A stretch of 64,000 bases of DNA, from contig BJOX01000138.1 in the NCBI GenBank assembly GCA_009731375.1, positions 359,543 through 423,542 on the forward strand, read 5' to 3'. Position 1 is the stretch's first letter, and each line of letters opens with the position of its first letter. The stretch comes from Paulinella micropora (Eukaryota; Cercozoa; Imbricatea; Euglyphida). Under the pieces are notes generated by a model that did not search any database, was not told where the DNA came from, and was given only the letters and a program-made list of their open reading frames with translations. Positions 1 to 19,200 of this stretch are shown here, piece after piece. Position numbers and translations under genes: made by a program.

Positions 1-30
1 CCCTTTCTTATTGGAAGATGAATCAGTTGA

Positions 31-316
31 GGAGGCGTTAAAACGGATGAAGATGATTTCAAAGAGGTGCCGCCCATCCACAAGGAGGCTGGCATAGACC
101 AAGACGATGCTTATCGGGCACCGATAGCTGAGAAGGAGGAGAGTGAGATGGACAGTAAGGAGAAGACTGACCGCATAAGCGCGGTGGGGACTCAGTCCAA
201 GTCTCCGCGAGAGCATAGCGGAAAGAAGGAGAAGATCACAGAGGCGCAGCTAAGGAGAGCGCGGAATGATCTTATCAACGACCAACCGAGGAAGGCGATG
301 AGGTCGATGAGATCAA
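31..316 (+). CDS. Partial ORF, highly charged protein of unknown function
   Basis: An open frame runs from just after a TGA at 28-30 into the N gap at 317, giving about 95 residues rich in Lys, Glu, Asp and Arg. No domain is recognisable. It could be an internal exon of a host gene or a retroelement gag fragment, since charged gag-like proteins occur elsewhere in this window. There is no start codon or splice evidence, and the gap hides the continuation. Confidence 0.25.
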
Positions 317-1079
317 NNNNNNNNNNNNNNNNNNNNNNNNNNNNNNNNNNNNNNNNNNNNNNNNNNNNNNNNNNNNNNNNNNNNNNNNNNNNNNNNNNNN
401 NNNNNNNNNNNNNNNNNNNNNNNNNNNNNNNNNNNNNNNNNNNNNNNNNNNNNNNNNNNNNNNNNNNNNNNNNNNNNNNNNNNNNNNNNNNNNNNNNNNN
501 NNNNNNNNNNNNNNNNNNNNNNNNNNNNNNNNNNNNNNNNNNNNNNNNNNNNNNNNNNNNNNNNNNNNNNNNNNNNNNNNNNNNNNNNNNNNNNNNNNNN
601 NNNNNNNNNNNNNNNNNNNNNNNNNNNNNNNNNNNNNNNNNNNNNNNNNNNNNNNNNNNNNNNNNNNNNNNNNNNNNNNNNNNNNNNNNNNNNNNNNNNN
701 NNNNNNNNNNNNNNNNNNNNNNNNNNNNNNNNNNNNNNNNNNNNNNNNNNNNNNNNNNNNNNNNNNNNNNNNNNNNNNNNNNNNNNNNNNNNNNNNNNNN
801 NNNNNNNNNNNNNNNNNNNNNNNNNNNNNNNNNNNNNNNNNNNNNNNNNNNNNNNNNNNNNNNNNNNNNNNNNNNNNNNNNNNNNNNNNNNNNNNNNNNN
901 NNNNNNNNNNNNNNNNNNNNNNNNNNNNNNNNNNNNNNNNNNNNNNNNNNNNNNNNNNNNNNNNNNNNNNNNNNNNNNNNNNNNNNNNNNNNNNNNNNNN
1001 NNNNNNNNNNNNNNNNNNNNNNNNNNNNNNNNNNNNNNNNNNNNNNNNNNNNNNNNNNNNNNNNNNNNNNNNNNNNNNN
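317..1079. other. Assembly gap (763 N)
   Basis: A run of N of unknown content. The open frame that appears to cross it has no support beyond residue 95. Confidence 0.99.
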
Positions 1080-1339
1080 GTCGATCGACCTTTCGCACTC
1101 GTATGTTGCGATCGAATGCCAAGTTATATCACTGAGTCTTTTTAATATTCATATTGATAACTGATGATGCATGATCAAATCATGATACGCCGTGGGCAAT
1201 CAATCAGTTTAACTGAGACGCATAAAGAAAAATAGTTTCTTTGTCACTGCCTTCGTCGTCTGGCGCGGATTTCTTTGCCTGGTGGAGGACCACCAACAAA
1301 AGTCAGATCGAACTTTGACTGTTCGAGAATGTCCCAGAT

Positions 1340-1545
1340 CTTATTAGGGATTCCNNNNNNNNNNAGATCTTATTAGGGAAATTTCATTAAATTATTTTTT
1401 ACGATAGATTATATACTGTCGTACCTGAGCACGGTCAATCTCTACTTGTGTCGGTATATCGCAGGGTCGGGTACATACACCTCGACTTCGGATACAGCTA
1501 TTAGGACTGGCCCCCTAATACNNNNNNNNNNTCCCCTAATACTAT
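1340..1545. other. Two 10-N gaps with duplicated flanks
   Basis: Gaps of exactly 10 N lie at 1355-1364 and 1522-1531. The sequence before each gap (AGATCTTATTAGGGA; CCCCTAATAC) is repeated right after it. Contig ends that overlap were joined without merging, so the duplication is an assembly artefact. The rest of 1080-1900 shows no gene. Confidence 0.85.
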
Positions 1546-1948
1546 ATCATAGGATATCCACCTTATACAAGGGTATGTCATTAAAAAAGACAATGTACTT
1601 ACGATCTCCCTGTGAATAATAATAAGAATAATGATAATGATAAGAAGGAGAAGGAAATCAAAGGGGGAATCGTACTACAGCACCACGTTGCTTGTATTTT
1701 ATTAATAGTACGTTTGTTCTTGACATACTGCCGAAAAAAAAAATGAGGGGAAGGAGTTCAAAATTTACAAGAAAGGCTAGAGAATCCGCTTTGACGTGCC
1801 GTATGAGGATATATTTATCGTCTTTTAGCGTCTATCCGTGGGTCGATGCGCTGTGTGGCATGACTCCATAGCGCATACTATTTGCAGAAAGAAATCAGAA
1901 GGTGTATGACGAAAATGCTATTTCCGTCATAAAATCGGGAGGGGGTAC

Positions 1949-2862
1949 TGTAGGCATCACCCCCCGGATAGCCGGTAAAAAGTACCTTTTCCTGGTGACA
2001 GGTGCACCAGCTTGTTTTTCAGTATTATTTGTCCGGATTAGACCTGATGACATTTTATTCCTGGTCTGTTGCCGTTTTCCTTTTTGGCTTCACTGAGCTA
2101 ATATAACGAGACATCATTCTCATCTTTTGAGGACTGTGTTTGGTTGTATTACCGACTTTTTACGAGCTATCGTTGGGGGCATTACAGTAAATAGCTGAGA
2201 GGTCACTTCGTTTACTTACGTAGGTTTCTACTTGTTTGCAGACTTGGGTGCAACGTACGATCGTAGGTGAGCGTAGATTGTGAGTTGGTTTCGTGTGTGT
2301 CTTGAAGTTGAATAAGTTGCACTACTTGAAGGAGAGCTTCAAGTACAAGTTATTTCTTCAAGTAAAAAGTCCTGAACTTCATTTGGGAAAGTCTTTCGGA
2401 GCCAAATGGCTGTGCACGCAGTGCACGGCAATGATCATTTTTATATTCTCTTGACTCAGTGTGTTCCCAAAATTCACCATAATTTGTGGTTTTCGGGAAA
2501 TTGGGGAAAAAGACAATAGAAGGGGAAAATGGTAATTGTCGTAAAAACTTTGATTAAATCGTTTGAAGTCATTCCTGGACGAAATCGAAAGCTAGTTAGT
2601 GAAGTCGAAACGTCGTGCAGAGGAGAATCTAACGGGCCGGTCAAAAACAGTAAAATGTCAACGTTAGTGGCTTTAGCCGGTCGTTAAAGTGCTCAGTCTG
2701 ATACCTCAAAAGATGAGAACTTCATGATGTCTCGTTATATTAGCTCAGTGAAGCCGAAAAAGAAAGCGGTAACAGACCAGCAATAAAATGACATTGAGTC
2801 TAATCCGGACAAACGATACTGGAAAAAGGATGCTTTTACAGGCTATCCGGGTGATGCCTACA
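1949..2862. mobile_element. Inverted-repeat (foldback/MITE-like) element
   Basis: The left arm, about 1949-2131, is the imperfect reverse complement of the right arm, about 2704-2862. Long shared blocks include TGTAGGCATCAC at the outer ends, TTTGTCCGGATTAGAC in the middle and CACTGAGCTAATATAACG near the inner ends. The roughly 570-bp centre has no convincing ORF. The structure fits a non-autonomous terminal-inverted-repeat transposon. I found no clear target-site duplication, so the exact ends are uncertain. Confidence 0.7.
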
Positions 2863-3440
2863 AGCCTATTATTTACCGGTAAAGCTCATGGCCACGGTGA
2901 AGAAAAAGCACATTGGTCAAAATGAAATAGGTTTAGACACTTCAAAAGCAATCTAAGTTGCAAGTTGATCAGTCGTGTGCCAAAAAAATTACTTGCACAT
3001 TTGATATATTGCACTGCGTTCAAAGCTTGACTTGATTGTCTTCAGAAAGACAAACTGAATATCAACATATCGCTTGCGGACTAGTCTTGACTGTTTAAAG
3101 TGAACATTTCTATGAATTTGCAGTAACTGTCTGTCTGTGGCCGTCTCGCAGTGGTTCCAAACAGAAGCTTGAACGCCCTGGCGATGTACCGCGCGTTGTT
3201 CACCTTGTTGTTACTTATTCATTCTAACAGATTGTTCAAGAAGCTGTTGGAAAGTATACGAGCAAGCAAAGGAAATGATCCATCCGTGCTGCGGCTGTCT
3301 AACTGTACAGGAGTGAGGAATAAGCTTAGTCCGATATGACTCTATCGCCGGACAGCTACACACGGACTCTATCCCGATCCGCTAAGCTTGATATGCCTGA
3401 CATCCAGTCAGGCTTCCCTGCGCCCTATAAATAGATATAG
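2863..3440. other. Unannotated unique sequence
   Basis: No coding, RNA or repeat structure that I can support. A 62-residue open frame at 3151-3339 has no recognisable features. Confidence 0.4.
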
Positions 3441-3447
3441 AAGAGAG

Positions 3448-3510
<63 letters not shown>

Positions 3511-3525
3511 TGAGAGAGAGAGAGG
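3441..3525. repeat. (GA)n / (GAAA)n microsatellite
   Basis: Tandem AG dinucleotides grade into AAAG tetranucleotides and back to AG. Confidence 0.95.
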
Positions 3526-3659
3526 AACTTTGATAGACAGATTGAACTCAAATGCAGATGGTTTCAAAACAGACACACATAAAACGATGCATTCCTGCCT
3601 TCATACACATACATGCGTGAATGCACACCCTCATACAAAAATCATATTCTAACTGGAGA

Positions 3660-4337
3660 AGATGACGAAACAAAAACAAGAACACAAGAACACGAAAGAG
3701 CGAACACGTAACGAAACTGTTCGAATTACACAACGAGAGACATGCACAGGAACAAAGAGGAAGGCGAGGAGAGTGATGAAAAGAGACATGCATGGTTGTA
3801 TGAACGAAACAAGCAAGGAGCAAGAAAAAGGACAACGAAGTAAACAAGGAATCAGCGCCAAGTGCACCTGACAAAACGAACGCAAAGAACAACAACATCG
3901 GTCGATACCGACATGAGTAACAAGAGACAGAAAACAGAACAAGAAAAAGAAATAAACAAAACAGCACACATAGCAAAACAGACTTGCAACACATTGTACC
4001 AGACAACGCAACTTATGAACAGCAATAGAGAAAGAGAGCGATGGAGCAAAAAAGCATTGAACAAATTGTAACAGACAATGCAACACATGAACAGCAATCG
4101 AGAAACAGAGCAATTTAGTCAAAAACAGCAGCAAAGAAAGACAGCTATGATATAAGGAAAATGTATCAGAAAGATCAACTCAGAAGGTACCAGATAACAA
4201 GAGATATAAAAAGTGAGCAACAGGCAAGAAAGAACATGAGGGGCTTACCAGACACCACGCAACATGCGCTTTAAAGACTGAGTTAGGAGACAGTAGCTGC
4301 GCAAGAGAACACAACACAGAGAGAAGAGAGAAGAGAG
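3660..4337. repeat. Degenerate A-rich sequence with a 72-bp repeat
   Basis: The strand is strongly enriched in A and in ACA/GAA words. A diverged tandem copy is visible: the block starting ATTGTACCAGACAACGCAAC near 3993 recurs 72 bp later as ATTGTAACAGACAATGCAAC near 4065. Open frames here on both strands reflect composition, not coding. Confidence 0.6.
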
Positions 4338-4815
4338 NNNNNNNNNNNNNNNNNNNNNNNNNNNNNNNNNNNNNNNNNNNNNNNNNNNNNNNNNNNNNNN
4401 NNNNNNNNNNNNNNNNNNNNNNNNNNNNNNNNNNNNNNNNNNNNNNNNNNNNNNNNNNNNNNNNNNNNNNNNNNNNNNNNNNNNNNNNNNNNNNNNNNNN
4501 NNNNNNNNNNNNNNNNNNNNNNNNNNNNNNNNNNNNNNNNNNNNNNNNNNNNNNNNNNNNNNNNNNNNNNNNNNNNNNNNNNNNNNNNNNNNNNNNNNNN
4601 NNNNNNNNNNNNNNNNNNNNNNNNNNNNNNNNNNNNNNNNNNNNNNNNNNNNNNNNNNNNNNNNNNNNNNNNNNNNNNNNNNNNNNNNNNNNNNNNNNNN
4701 NNNNNNNNNNNNNNNNNNNNNNNNNNNNNNNNNNNNNNNNNNNNNNNNNNNNNNNNNNNNNNNNNNNNNNNNNNNNNNNNNNNNNNNNNNNNNNNNNNNN
4801 NNNNNNNNNNNNNNN
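4338..4815. other. Assembly gap (478 N)
   Basis: The gap is flanked by GA-rich repeats, so it probably hides an unresolved microsatellite. Confidence 0.99.
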
Positions 4816-4849
4816 TGAGAGCAGTGCGTAAAAAGCGTGAGCGCGTGTG

Positions 4850-4852
4850 TTT

Positions 4853-4892
<40 letters not shown>

Positions 4893-4896
4893 TCCT

Positions 4897-4927
<31 letters not shown>

Positions 4928-5362
4928 GTCTTTCTTTCTTTCTTTCTTCTTTCTTTCTTTCTTTCTTTCTTTCCTTTCTTTCTTTCTTTCTTAGGAAGAA
5001 GAAGAAGAAGAAGAAGAAGAAGAAGAAGCAGAAGCAGAAGCAGAAGAAGAAGACGAAGAAGAAGAAGAAGTAGAAGAAGAAGAAGAAGAAGAAGAAGAAG
5101 AAGAAGAAGAAGAAGAAGAGGGTGAAGAGAGAAGAAGAAAAAGAAGAAGAAGAAGAAGAAGAAGAAAAAGAAGAAGAAGAAAAAGAAGAAGAAAAAGAAG
5201 AAGAAAAAGAAGAAGAAAAAGAAGAAGAAGAAGAAGAAGAAGAAGAAGAAGAGAAGGAGGAGGAGGAGGAGTAGAAGGAGGAGGAGGAGGAGAAGGAGGA
5301 GGAAGGAGGAGGAGGAGGAGGAGGAGAAGAAGGTGAAGGAGGAGGAAGAGGAGGAAGAGGAT
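4850..5362. repeat. (CTTT)n then (GAA)n/(GGA)n microsatellites
   Basis: A pyrimidine tract (TTTC repeats, 4850-4993) switches at about 4994 to a purine tract of GAA, then AAGAAG and GGA repeats. A pyrimidine run followed by a purine run on the same strand forms a mirror-type inverted tract able to pair with itself. Confidence 0.95.
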
Positions 5363-5679
5363 ATTATGTATGTATTTATGTATTTATGTGTGTATGTATG
5401 TATGTATGTACGTATGTATGTATGTGTGTATGTATGTATGTATGTATGTGTGTATGTATGGATGTAGGACGAGAGTACCAGCGCGCACTTGGGACAGCAG
5501 CCCATCTGCAGACGTTCAGGCAGAGCTACAATAATACATACATACATATGTATGTATGTGTGTGTATGTAGGTATGTATGTATGTATGTATGTATGTATG
5601 TGTGTGTGTGTGTATGTATGTATGTATATGCATGTATGTATGTATGTATGTATGTATGTATGTATGTATGTATGTGTGC

Positions 5680-5711
<32 letters not shown>

Positions 5712-7020
5712 ATGCATGTATGCATGTATGCATGTAGTATGTATGTATGTATGTATGTATGTATCTATTTACGTATGTATTTATGTATGTATGTATGTAT
5801 GTATGTGTGTATGTATGTCTGTCTGTCTGTCTGTCCGTCTGTTTGTCTGTCTGTCTGTATGTATGTCTGTCTGTATGTATGTATGTATGTATGTATGTAT
5901 GTATGCATGTATGTATGTATGCATGTAGGAAAGTAGGTAGGTAGGTAGGTAGGAAGGTAGGAAGGTAGGTGGGTTATGTTTTAAAATGGAGACTCACCCA
6001 CATGGTATTTATGTATGTAGGAATGTATGTATGTATGTATGTACGTATGTATGTACGTGCATACATACATACATACATACATACATACGTACATACATGC
6101 ATACATACATACATACATATATACATACATACATACATACATACATGCATACGTACGTACGTACGTACATACATACATACATACATACATACATCATAAA
6201 TACATACATACATACATACATACATACATAAATACATAAATACATACATACATACATTCATACATACATACATACATACATTACAACATTACATACATTA
6301 CATACATTACATACATTACATACATTGCATACATTACAACATTACATACATCTCATACATCTCATATACATACCATACATACCATACATAACATACATAA
6401 GATAACATACATAACATACATAACATACATAACATATACAACATACATACATACATACATACATACATACAGACAGACAGACATACAGACATACATGCGT
6501 ACATACATACATAAATACATGCATAGATACATACATGCATACATACACAACCACACATACATACATACATACATATGTATGTATGTACGTATGTATGTTT
6601 GCATTTATGTATTTATGTATGTATGCACGCATGCACGCATGTATGTATGTACATATGTATGTATGTATGTATGTATGTGTGTATGTGTATGTATGTATGT
6701 ATGTATGTATGTTTGTTTATGTACGTACGTATGTATGTATGTATGTATGTATGTATGTATGTATGTTTGTATGTATGTATGTTGTGTGTGTGTGTGTGTG
6801 TGTGCGTGCGTGTGTGTGTGTAAGTGTGTGTGTGTCTGTGTGTGTGTTTGTCTTGTGTGTGTGTGTGTGTGTCTGTGTGTGTGTGTGCGTGTCTGTGTGT
6901 GTGCGTCTGTGTGTGTGTGCGTGTCTGTGTGTGTGCGTGTCTGTGTGTGTGCGTCTGTGTGTGTGTGCGTGTGTGTGTGTGTTGTGTGTTTTGTGTGTGT
7001 GTGGTTGTATGTTGTGTGTG

Positions 7021-7060
<40 letters not shown>

Positions 7061-7076
7061 TGTTTGTGTGTGTTTG
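5363..7076. repeat. Giant ATGT/ACAT tetranucleotide block with strand switches, then (GT)n
   Basis: ATGT repeats fill about 5363-6056, their complement ACAT fills about 6057-6570, ATGT returns at about 6571-6788, and GT repeats with CT/GC variants fill 6789-7076. Variant units (GTCT, GTAG, ATTT) mark sub-blocks. Each switch makes an inverted repeat several hundred bases long. A short unique island lies at 5467-5535. Confidence 0.95.
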
Positions 7077-7746
7077 TAATTTTGACACCTGGTCATTCTA
7101 ACAGGACAGAAAGACAAGATTTTGATAGTTAGGCGCAAACAGACGGAAGACATAGAGGCACATTAATACAGACACAGACACCGACAGACAGGCAGACAAT
7201 GGGAACATTAAGACAGGACCAAGACGAAGAGTGATCGACCGACAAACAACAGATGTAAGGTCTTTGTGTGTGCATGCATTCATCGTACTCGTGGGGTTCA
7301 CGCCAGGGGAATCGTCGATACGCTTGTCATCTCCATACCATGGTTCTCCCACCATATTCAGATTCTTTTTCTACTGACGAAATCAGACCTACATAAAACA
7401 CGAAACACATCCTTCAAGAAAAACACATCCTCCAACGCAATCACTCTTCTTGTCTAGTTCTGCAAAAGCAATTACAATCGTAGCTTCTGATGTTAACCAC
7501 ACTTTTATTGATATTGGTACAAGCGTCCGAGATACCAAGACCACCAATGCTGTTACCAAGACCACAAGTTTTCCAATTATAACTCTTATATATATTAGCC
7601 GTATCCATGGCAATCATGTGCCAAAGCACCCCGCTGCGGGCTACTGAAAATAGTTGGTGCCCCTGCATTTCAGCAGGTACCTGCAATCTTTGCTGGCGAC
7701 TGCAGGTACGCTCTGACGGTTCACGCGCATTGCGTTACTCGCCAAC
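7077..7746 (+). other. Upstream region of the LUC7-like gene
   Basis: Non-repetitive sequence between the GT repeats and the LUC7-like start codon. It must carry the promoter and 5' leader, but I cannot identify a TATA box or initiator with confidence. Open frames on both strands here lack recognisable features. Confidence 0.4.
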
Positions 7747-14955
<7,209 letters not shown>

Positions 14956-15390
14956 GAGGGGTAGTAGATGGTGAGCACCGGACGGGTCGAGTGTGACCCC
15001 ATGTCGTATCCGACTTGGTATGTGCAGTGGTCTCGGTCGTATTGGGATCTACAATCATGCTAAAGGCAGCGTTCGAAAGCTCCAGCCAAGAGGTGAAACA
15101 TCTTGTGTGGACGTGTGTGCTTTGGTGCATGTTGTCAAGCATTCAGCGAGGCTTGCGCTTGATTAATCATAGAAAGTGCTCCTTCGATGATGTTTCAGGC
15201 TTTTTGCTCATTCTTGCCGGCCGGGGTGTGATTTTTATCTCACCTTCACCTCGGCTGGAACATTTCAATCTCTAAAAGCCTGCAAAGTGACAATTGGAAG
15301 AAAAGAAAACCGAGATGAGATGGGAGATAGGATGGACATGGAACCAAGATGGAGCCAAGATGGAGCTGAGATGATCTATATGTTATCTGA

Positions 15391-15396
15391 AATAAA
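15391..15396 (+). promoter_or_regulatory. Possible polyadenylation signal AATAAA
   Basis: Canonical AATAAA about 435 bp downstream of the LUC7-like stop codon, in otherwise unannotated sequence (14956-15472). It is the first such hexamer I noticed after the stop; use is unproven. Confidence 0.3.
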
Positions 15397-15477
15397 GCTA
15401 TATCTTTGCGAACTCAATTAGAAACAAATCAATCTAGTTAATATTAATAAAGAATTCATAATATTAATATTAATATT

Positions 15478-15874
15478 CTTTGGGAGGCTACTCATTGTGG
15501 AACCTTTACCGATCCCTCGCAGGATCAATCCGGGCTACCTAGCAAGACTGTTCACGCTAGTCGGAAACGCACTTTAATAATACATGTAAGTAAGAGAACT
15601 GAACCGCGGCGTCACAGATTGCCACGTCACAAAACTAAGACAAGTGTAACGGAACTAAGGTAGAGGTACAATGACTGTATCCTTAGTACTGACTACTTAT
15701 CTAGAAATTTCTACTAAGACTAATTCAGTTAATACTGCCACTAGTGTGACAAAGTATAGTGTCCGCTGTATCACTTAATAATTAAGTGGAATTAGCACTG
15801 TCCGTCCTTATGACAAATCAACTACCCAGGTAACGGTAACTCCGGGTAACGTCGGAAATGAAATAGGAATAACG
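15478..15874 (-). repeat. 3' LTR of copia-1
   Basis: Left copy of the 397-bp direct repeat and the 3' LTR in element orientation. It abuts TSD ATATT on its outer side and the polypurine tract on its inner side. Confidence 0.95.
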
Positions 15875-15888
15875 CTCCCCTTTAGTTA
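15875..15888 (-). promoter_or_regulatory. Polypurine tract of copia-1
   Basis: On the minus strand AACTAAAGGGGAG lies immediately before the 3' LTR, the expected position and composition for a plus-strand primer. Confidence 0.85.
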
Positions 15889-16247
15889 TTTGTCATGACT
15901 ACGTCACTATATCAAGTTCAGTCTAGTCTAACATAAAAAATAATAAAAAAAAATCAAGCGCTTCCCGTTAGGGGTATCAAAAAGTCACAAAAATATAAAT
16001 ATATAAAATGGTAGGGGTATGAAGAAATAAGTGAAGAGAAAGAAAAGCGAGCTATATGAGTAGAAATAAAGCTCTCCAGTGTCTTGTGCCACCGGAGCCG
16101 ACGAAAAGGTCTGGCGGGGTTCGCCACCCGCCACCAACGGCCTCGGCCTCGCGATCCAATCTCCACGCGCGTCCAGATCAACACCTATAGGAGTATCACT
16201 CACACAACAAGGAGAAAACAACACAAAATATCGTGAAACACCCGTAA
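15889..16247 (-). other. copia-1 sequence between pol stop and polypurine tract
   Basis: About 360 bp of untranslated element sequence. Open frames on either strand here have no recognisable features. Confidence 0.6.
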
Positions 16248-19200
16248 TCATTCCGGAGTACCCGGAATGTCAACCGTAAATTTGTTAAGCAAATAATAAA
16301 ATTGCTCACGGGGTAACGGTTTTGTAAGTAAATCTCCTATCTGCTTTTTAGTTCCTACCTTTATAAACTTAATCTCTCCATCTCTCTGTAGGTGGTGAAT
16401 GAAATGCAATTCGAGAGGCAAATGTTTAGTGCGAGGGCCGGATAATCCCCTCTCACCCGCGAGAATTGTCTGTGAATTATCCTCAAAAATTTCAACTGCA
16501 CCCTTTTGCGGAATTCCGAGTTCCTGTCTGACATGGCCTACTGCTAGTCCCTCTCTGATACATTCAGCAGCAGCGTAAATTTCCGCGTCATTCGAACTAA
16601 GTGCTATCCTACTCTGTCTTTTAGAAAGCCATCCTATCGGGTCTTCGCCCCACAAGATTATATAACCTGTGCGAGACTTACCGGTTTTTGGACAAACTTT
16701 ATGTGCGGCATCAGGCCACAGCGTGACTTTAGGGTAGGTCTTACCCTGTTGTACGGATTTTGGCCCGTGAAAAGCTAAACCGCGAAAAGACTTGATTAAA
16801 TAGCGCAAAATTCTGCCTAACATAGCGTAGGTTATACCTTTATCTATGGTTTGCATGACGCTTGCAGCATTGAGTGCTTGCTCAACATCTGGCCTCGTCA
16901 TCTTGGCTAAATAAAGCAAACTGCCTACTATACTCGGAATAGACATTTTACGCAAACTGGCTTCCTCCGACATTGCTTCTGGTGATTGGTCTACTGCTGG
17001 AGTACTAACCGGACGAGAATTTGCGTATCCTGTCTCACGTAAAATTTGCCACTGGTATTTCCGCTGGTGCAAGACGATTCTGTCTTTCTCATGCACTATC
17101 TCGATACCTTTGAATTCCTTTGCGACTCCTAGCCTCTTTAGCGGGTAATACTGTTCTAACGCAGACGCGAATTTTTCATAAGCTTCTTTGCTTGGTGCGG
17201 AAAATATCAAATCATCTACGTGAAATATTCCCACTATAGCTTCTCTTATAGGCTTGTCTTTCTCTACGAACATACATAAATCGGAGTCTAACAGCCTAAA
17301 TCCTAATTCTTCTAACTTAGGGGCTAGTATGTCATACCACCTTCTACCTGCCTGCGGCGCACCATACAAAGCACCATCGACACGCAATATCATCCCCTCT
17401 TTTCCCTCTCTATCCATTACATCAGGTGGGTAAGCAAATACCGGGTCTTGCATGCGGGCATTTAGATAAGCATTTTTGAAATCAATTCCATAAAGCTTAT
17501 TACCATGCCAGGCAGTTAGTTTAGCAAGCATGAGCAGTGAGCGGTGTGAGGCACAAGGAACGAACAACTGGTCGGGGTTATAGCTGACTCCTGGTTCTAA
17601 CATGTCTCCTCTCAAAGCTAATCTAGACTTAACAAACTTCTTTCCGTTCTCGTCTATCTTCACTTTGTGAACCCAAGTGAGCCTAACTATCTTACTAACA
17701 CCAGCCTTCTTGGCTTCGCTGTAATTAACCCACGTGTACGTCTTGAAATCCTTAAGGGACTGTATCTCCTTCTTCATGCCTTCTAACAACTCTTTCGCTG
17801 TCAATCCCTGCTCTGCTATCTCTTTTGGTAGACGAATGTTAAGATAAAGCAAAAATTCGTTTGGCTCATTCATGCATCTATCATAACATAACATAGCACT
17901 CTCCAACTCTCCAGCAGGCAATACGGACTCTCCCTCACTTACCTTGTACTTAATGATCTCAGAATCTAGCATCTTTTCTAGTCTGTCCTCAAACTGAACA
18001 AAGTGAGATGGCTTAGGTTGTCTTCTTACTTTTAACCTCTCTTTGGGAGCACACTTTTGCTTTACTATACCTGTGCGTACTTTGTTTTCCCAGCCTCGCC
18101 CGTATGTCTTCTCTGCCCACTCATCTCCCCACTCTCTCGCAAGTACTCTCACTCTCACTCCCTCTAGTTCCTGAACCTCAACTACTTTTTGTTTTCGTTT
18201 TAGTTCACTATGCGGTCGTGATGGTTCCGAGCTTTGCGGTTGTAATGGTGGTTGGTGTGCTTGTCGTCTTATGCGTTTTCCTTCATGAACTATGTTAGCT
18301 TCAGTGATCTTGTCACTTTGCTCCCACGTTCTTCCCTTACTAGGTTGCTCACTCTCTTCATATGCTCTTCTCTCGTGCTGTGCTTGAGGATCAGATGCAT
18401 CTGTGAGTGCGTGTGCATGTCCTAGTCCTGTGTTGATTGTCTGCGGGGTTGTGTCTGTGGGATGGGGTGCAGCTGTCGATGTGGTGTCGATGTCCTGTGT
18501 TGTAAAGCTATCTTGTGTTGATGTGTGTTTGCCATCTAAGCTGTCTCCCCCTGTGTTCCCTCCATACTCCCCCTGTTCTTGTTGACTTTCTGACTGACTA
18601 ACATCATCGACATGGTCATATGTGTCGTCATCGTCATGAGTCTGTGTCGTGTCCTCTTGTGTGTGGGTGGTGGTAACTGTGGTGGTCGTGGGTGTGGAGT
18701 GTGTTTGTTCAACATCGACATCCTTACTCTCACTCTCCCCCTCAGCTACATCCTCATCCCACTCTACGGTTCTGTGTGGGTGTGCATCCTTTCCTATCAC
18801 GTACGGGTTAAATCGCACGTTCCTAACTCCTGCTATCACTTTGCTACCGTCCCACACTCTGTATAACTCTCTAAATAGGTCATACCCTACTAGCATGACT
18901 TTCTTTCCTCTAAATTGTCCTTTTCTACCTTTGCCTGTGTACATCACTCCCATGCATCCTATTGGTCTAAGGTGTGTCAAAAACGGTTTCCTTCCTAACA
19001 GCTGTTCATATGGGGACATACCCTTTCTAGGACCTTGGGTGGCAGGCAAAATGTTGTGTAGGGTGGTGGCTGAGTGCTCCATCTCTGCCCAGAAAGAAAT
19101 GGGCAGGTGTGCGTGATAACGCATGGCCCTCGCGGCCCCAGCCGTGATGTCATTGGCTTTCTCAGCAATAGGGTTACCATCCTTGTCCCCCGTTGCCGAT

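Noticed and set aside
4180-5733. Long minus-strand ORF of about 517 codons across the CTTT/GAA and ATGT repeats
   Set aside because: It is translated microsatellite (His-Thr-Tyr, poly-Phe, poly-Leu runs) with an N gap in the middle; there is no folded domain or splice context.
7266-7647. Short ORFs upstream of the LUC7-like gene on both strands
   Set aside because: Overlapping frames with no recognisable features; more likely promoter and leader sequence.
15015-15275. 86-codon plus-strand ORF after the LUC7-like stop
   Set aside because: No domain, no start or splice context; it lies in the probable 3' untranslated or intergenic region.
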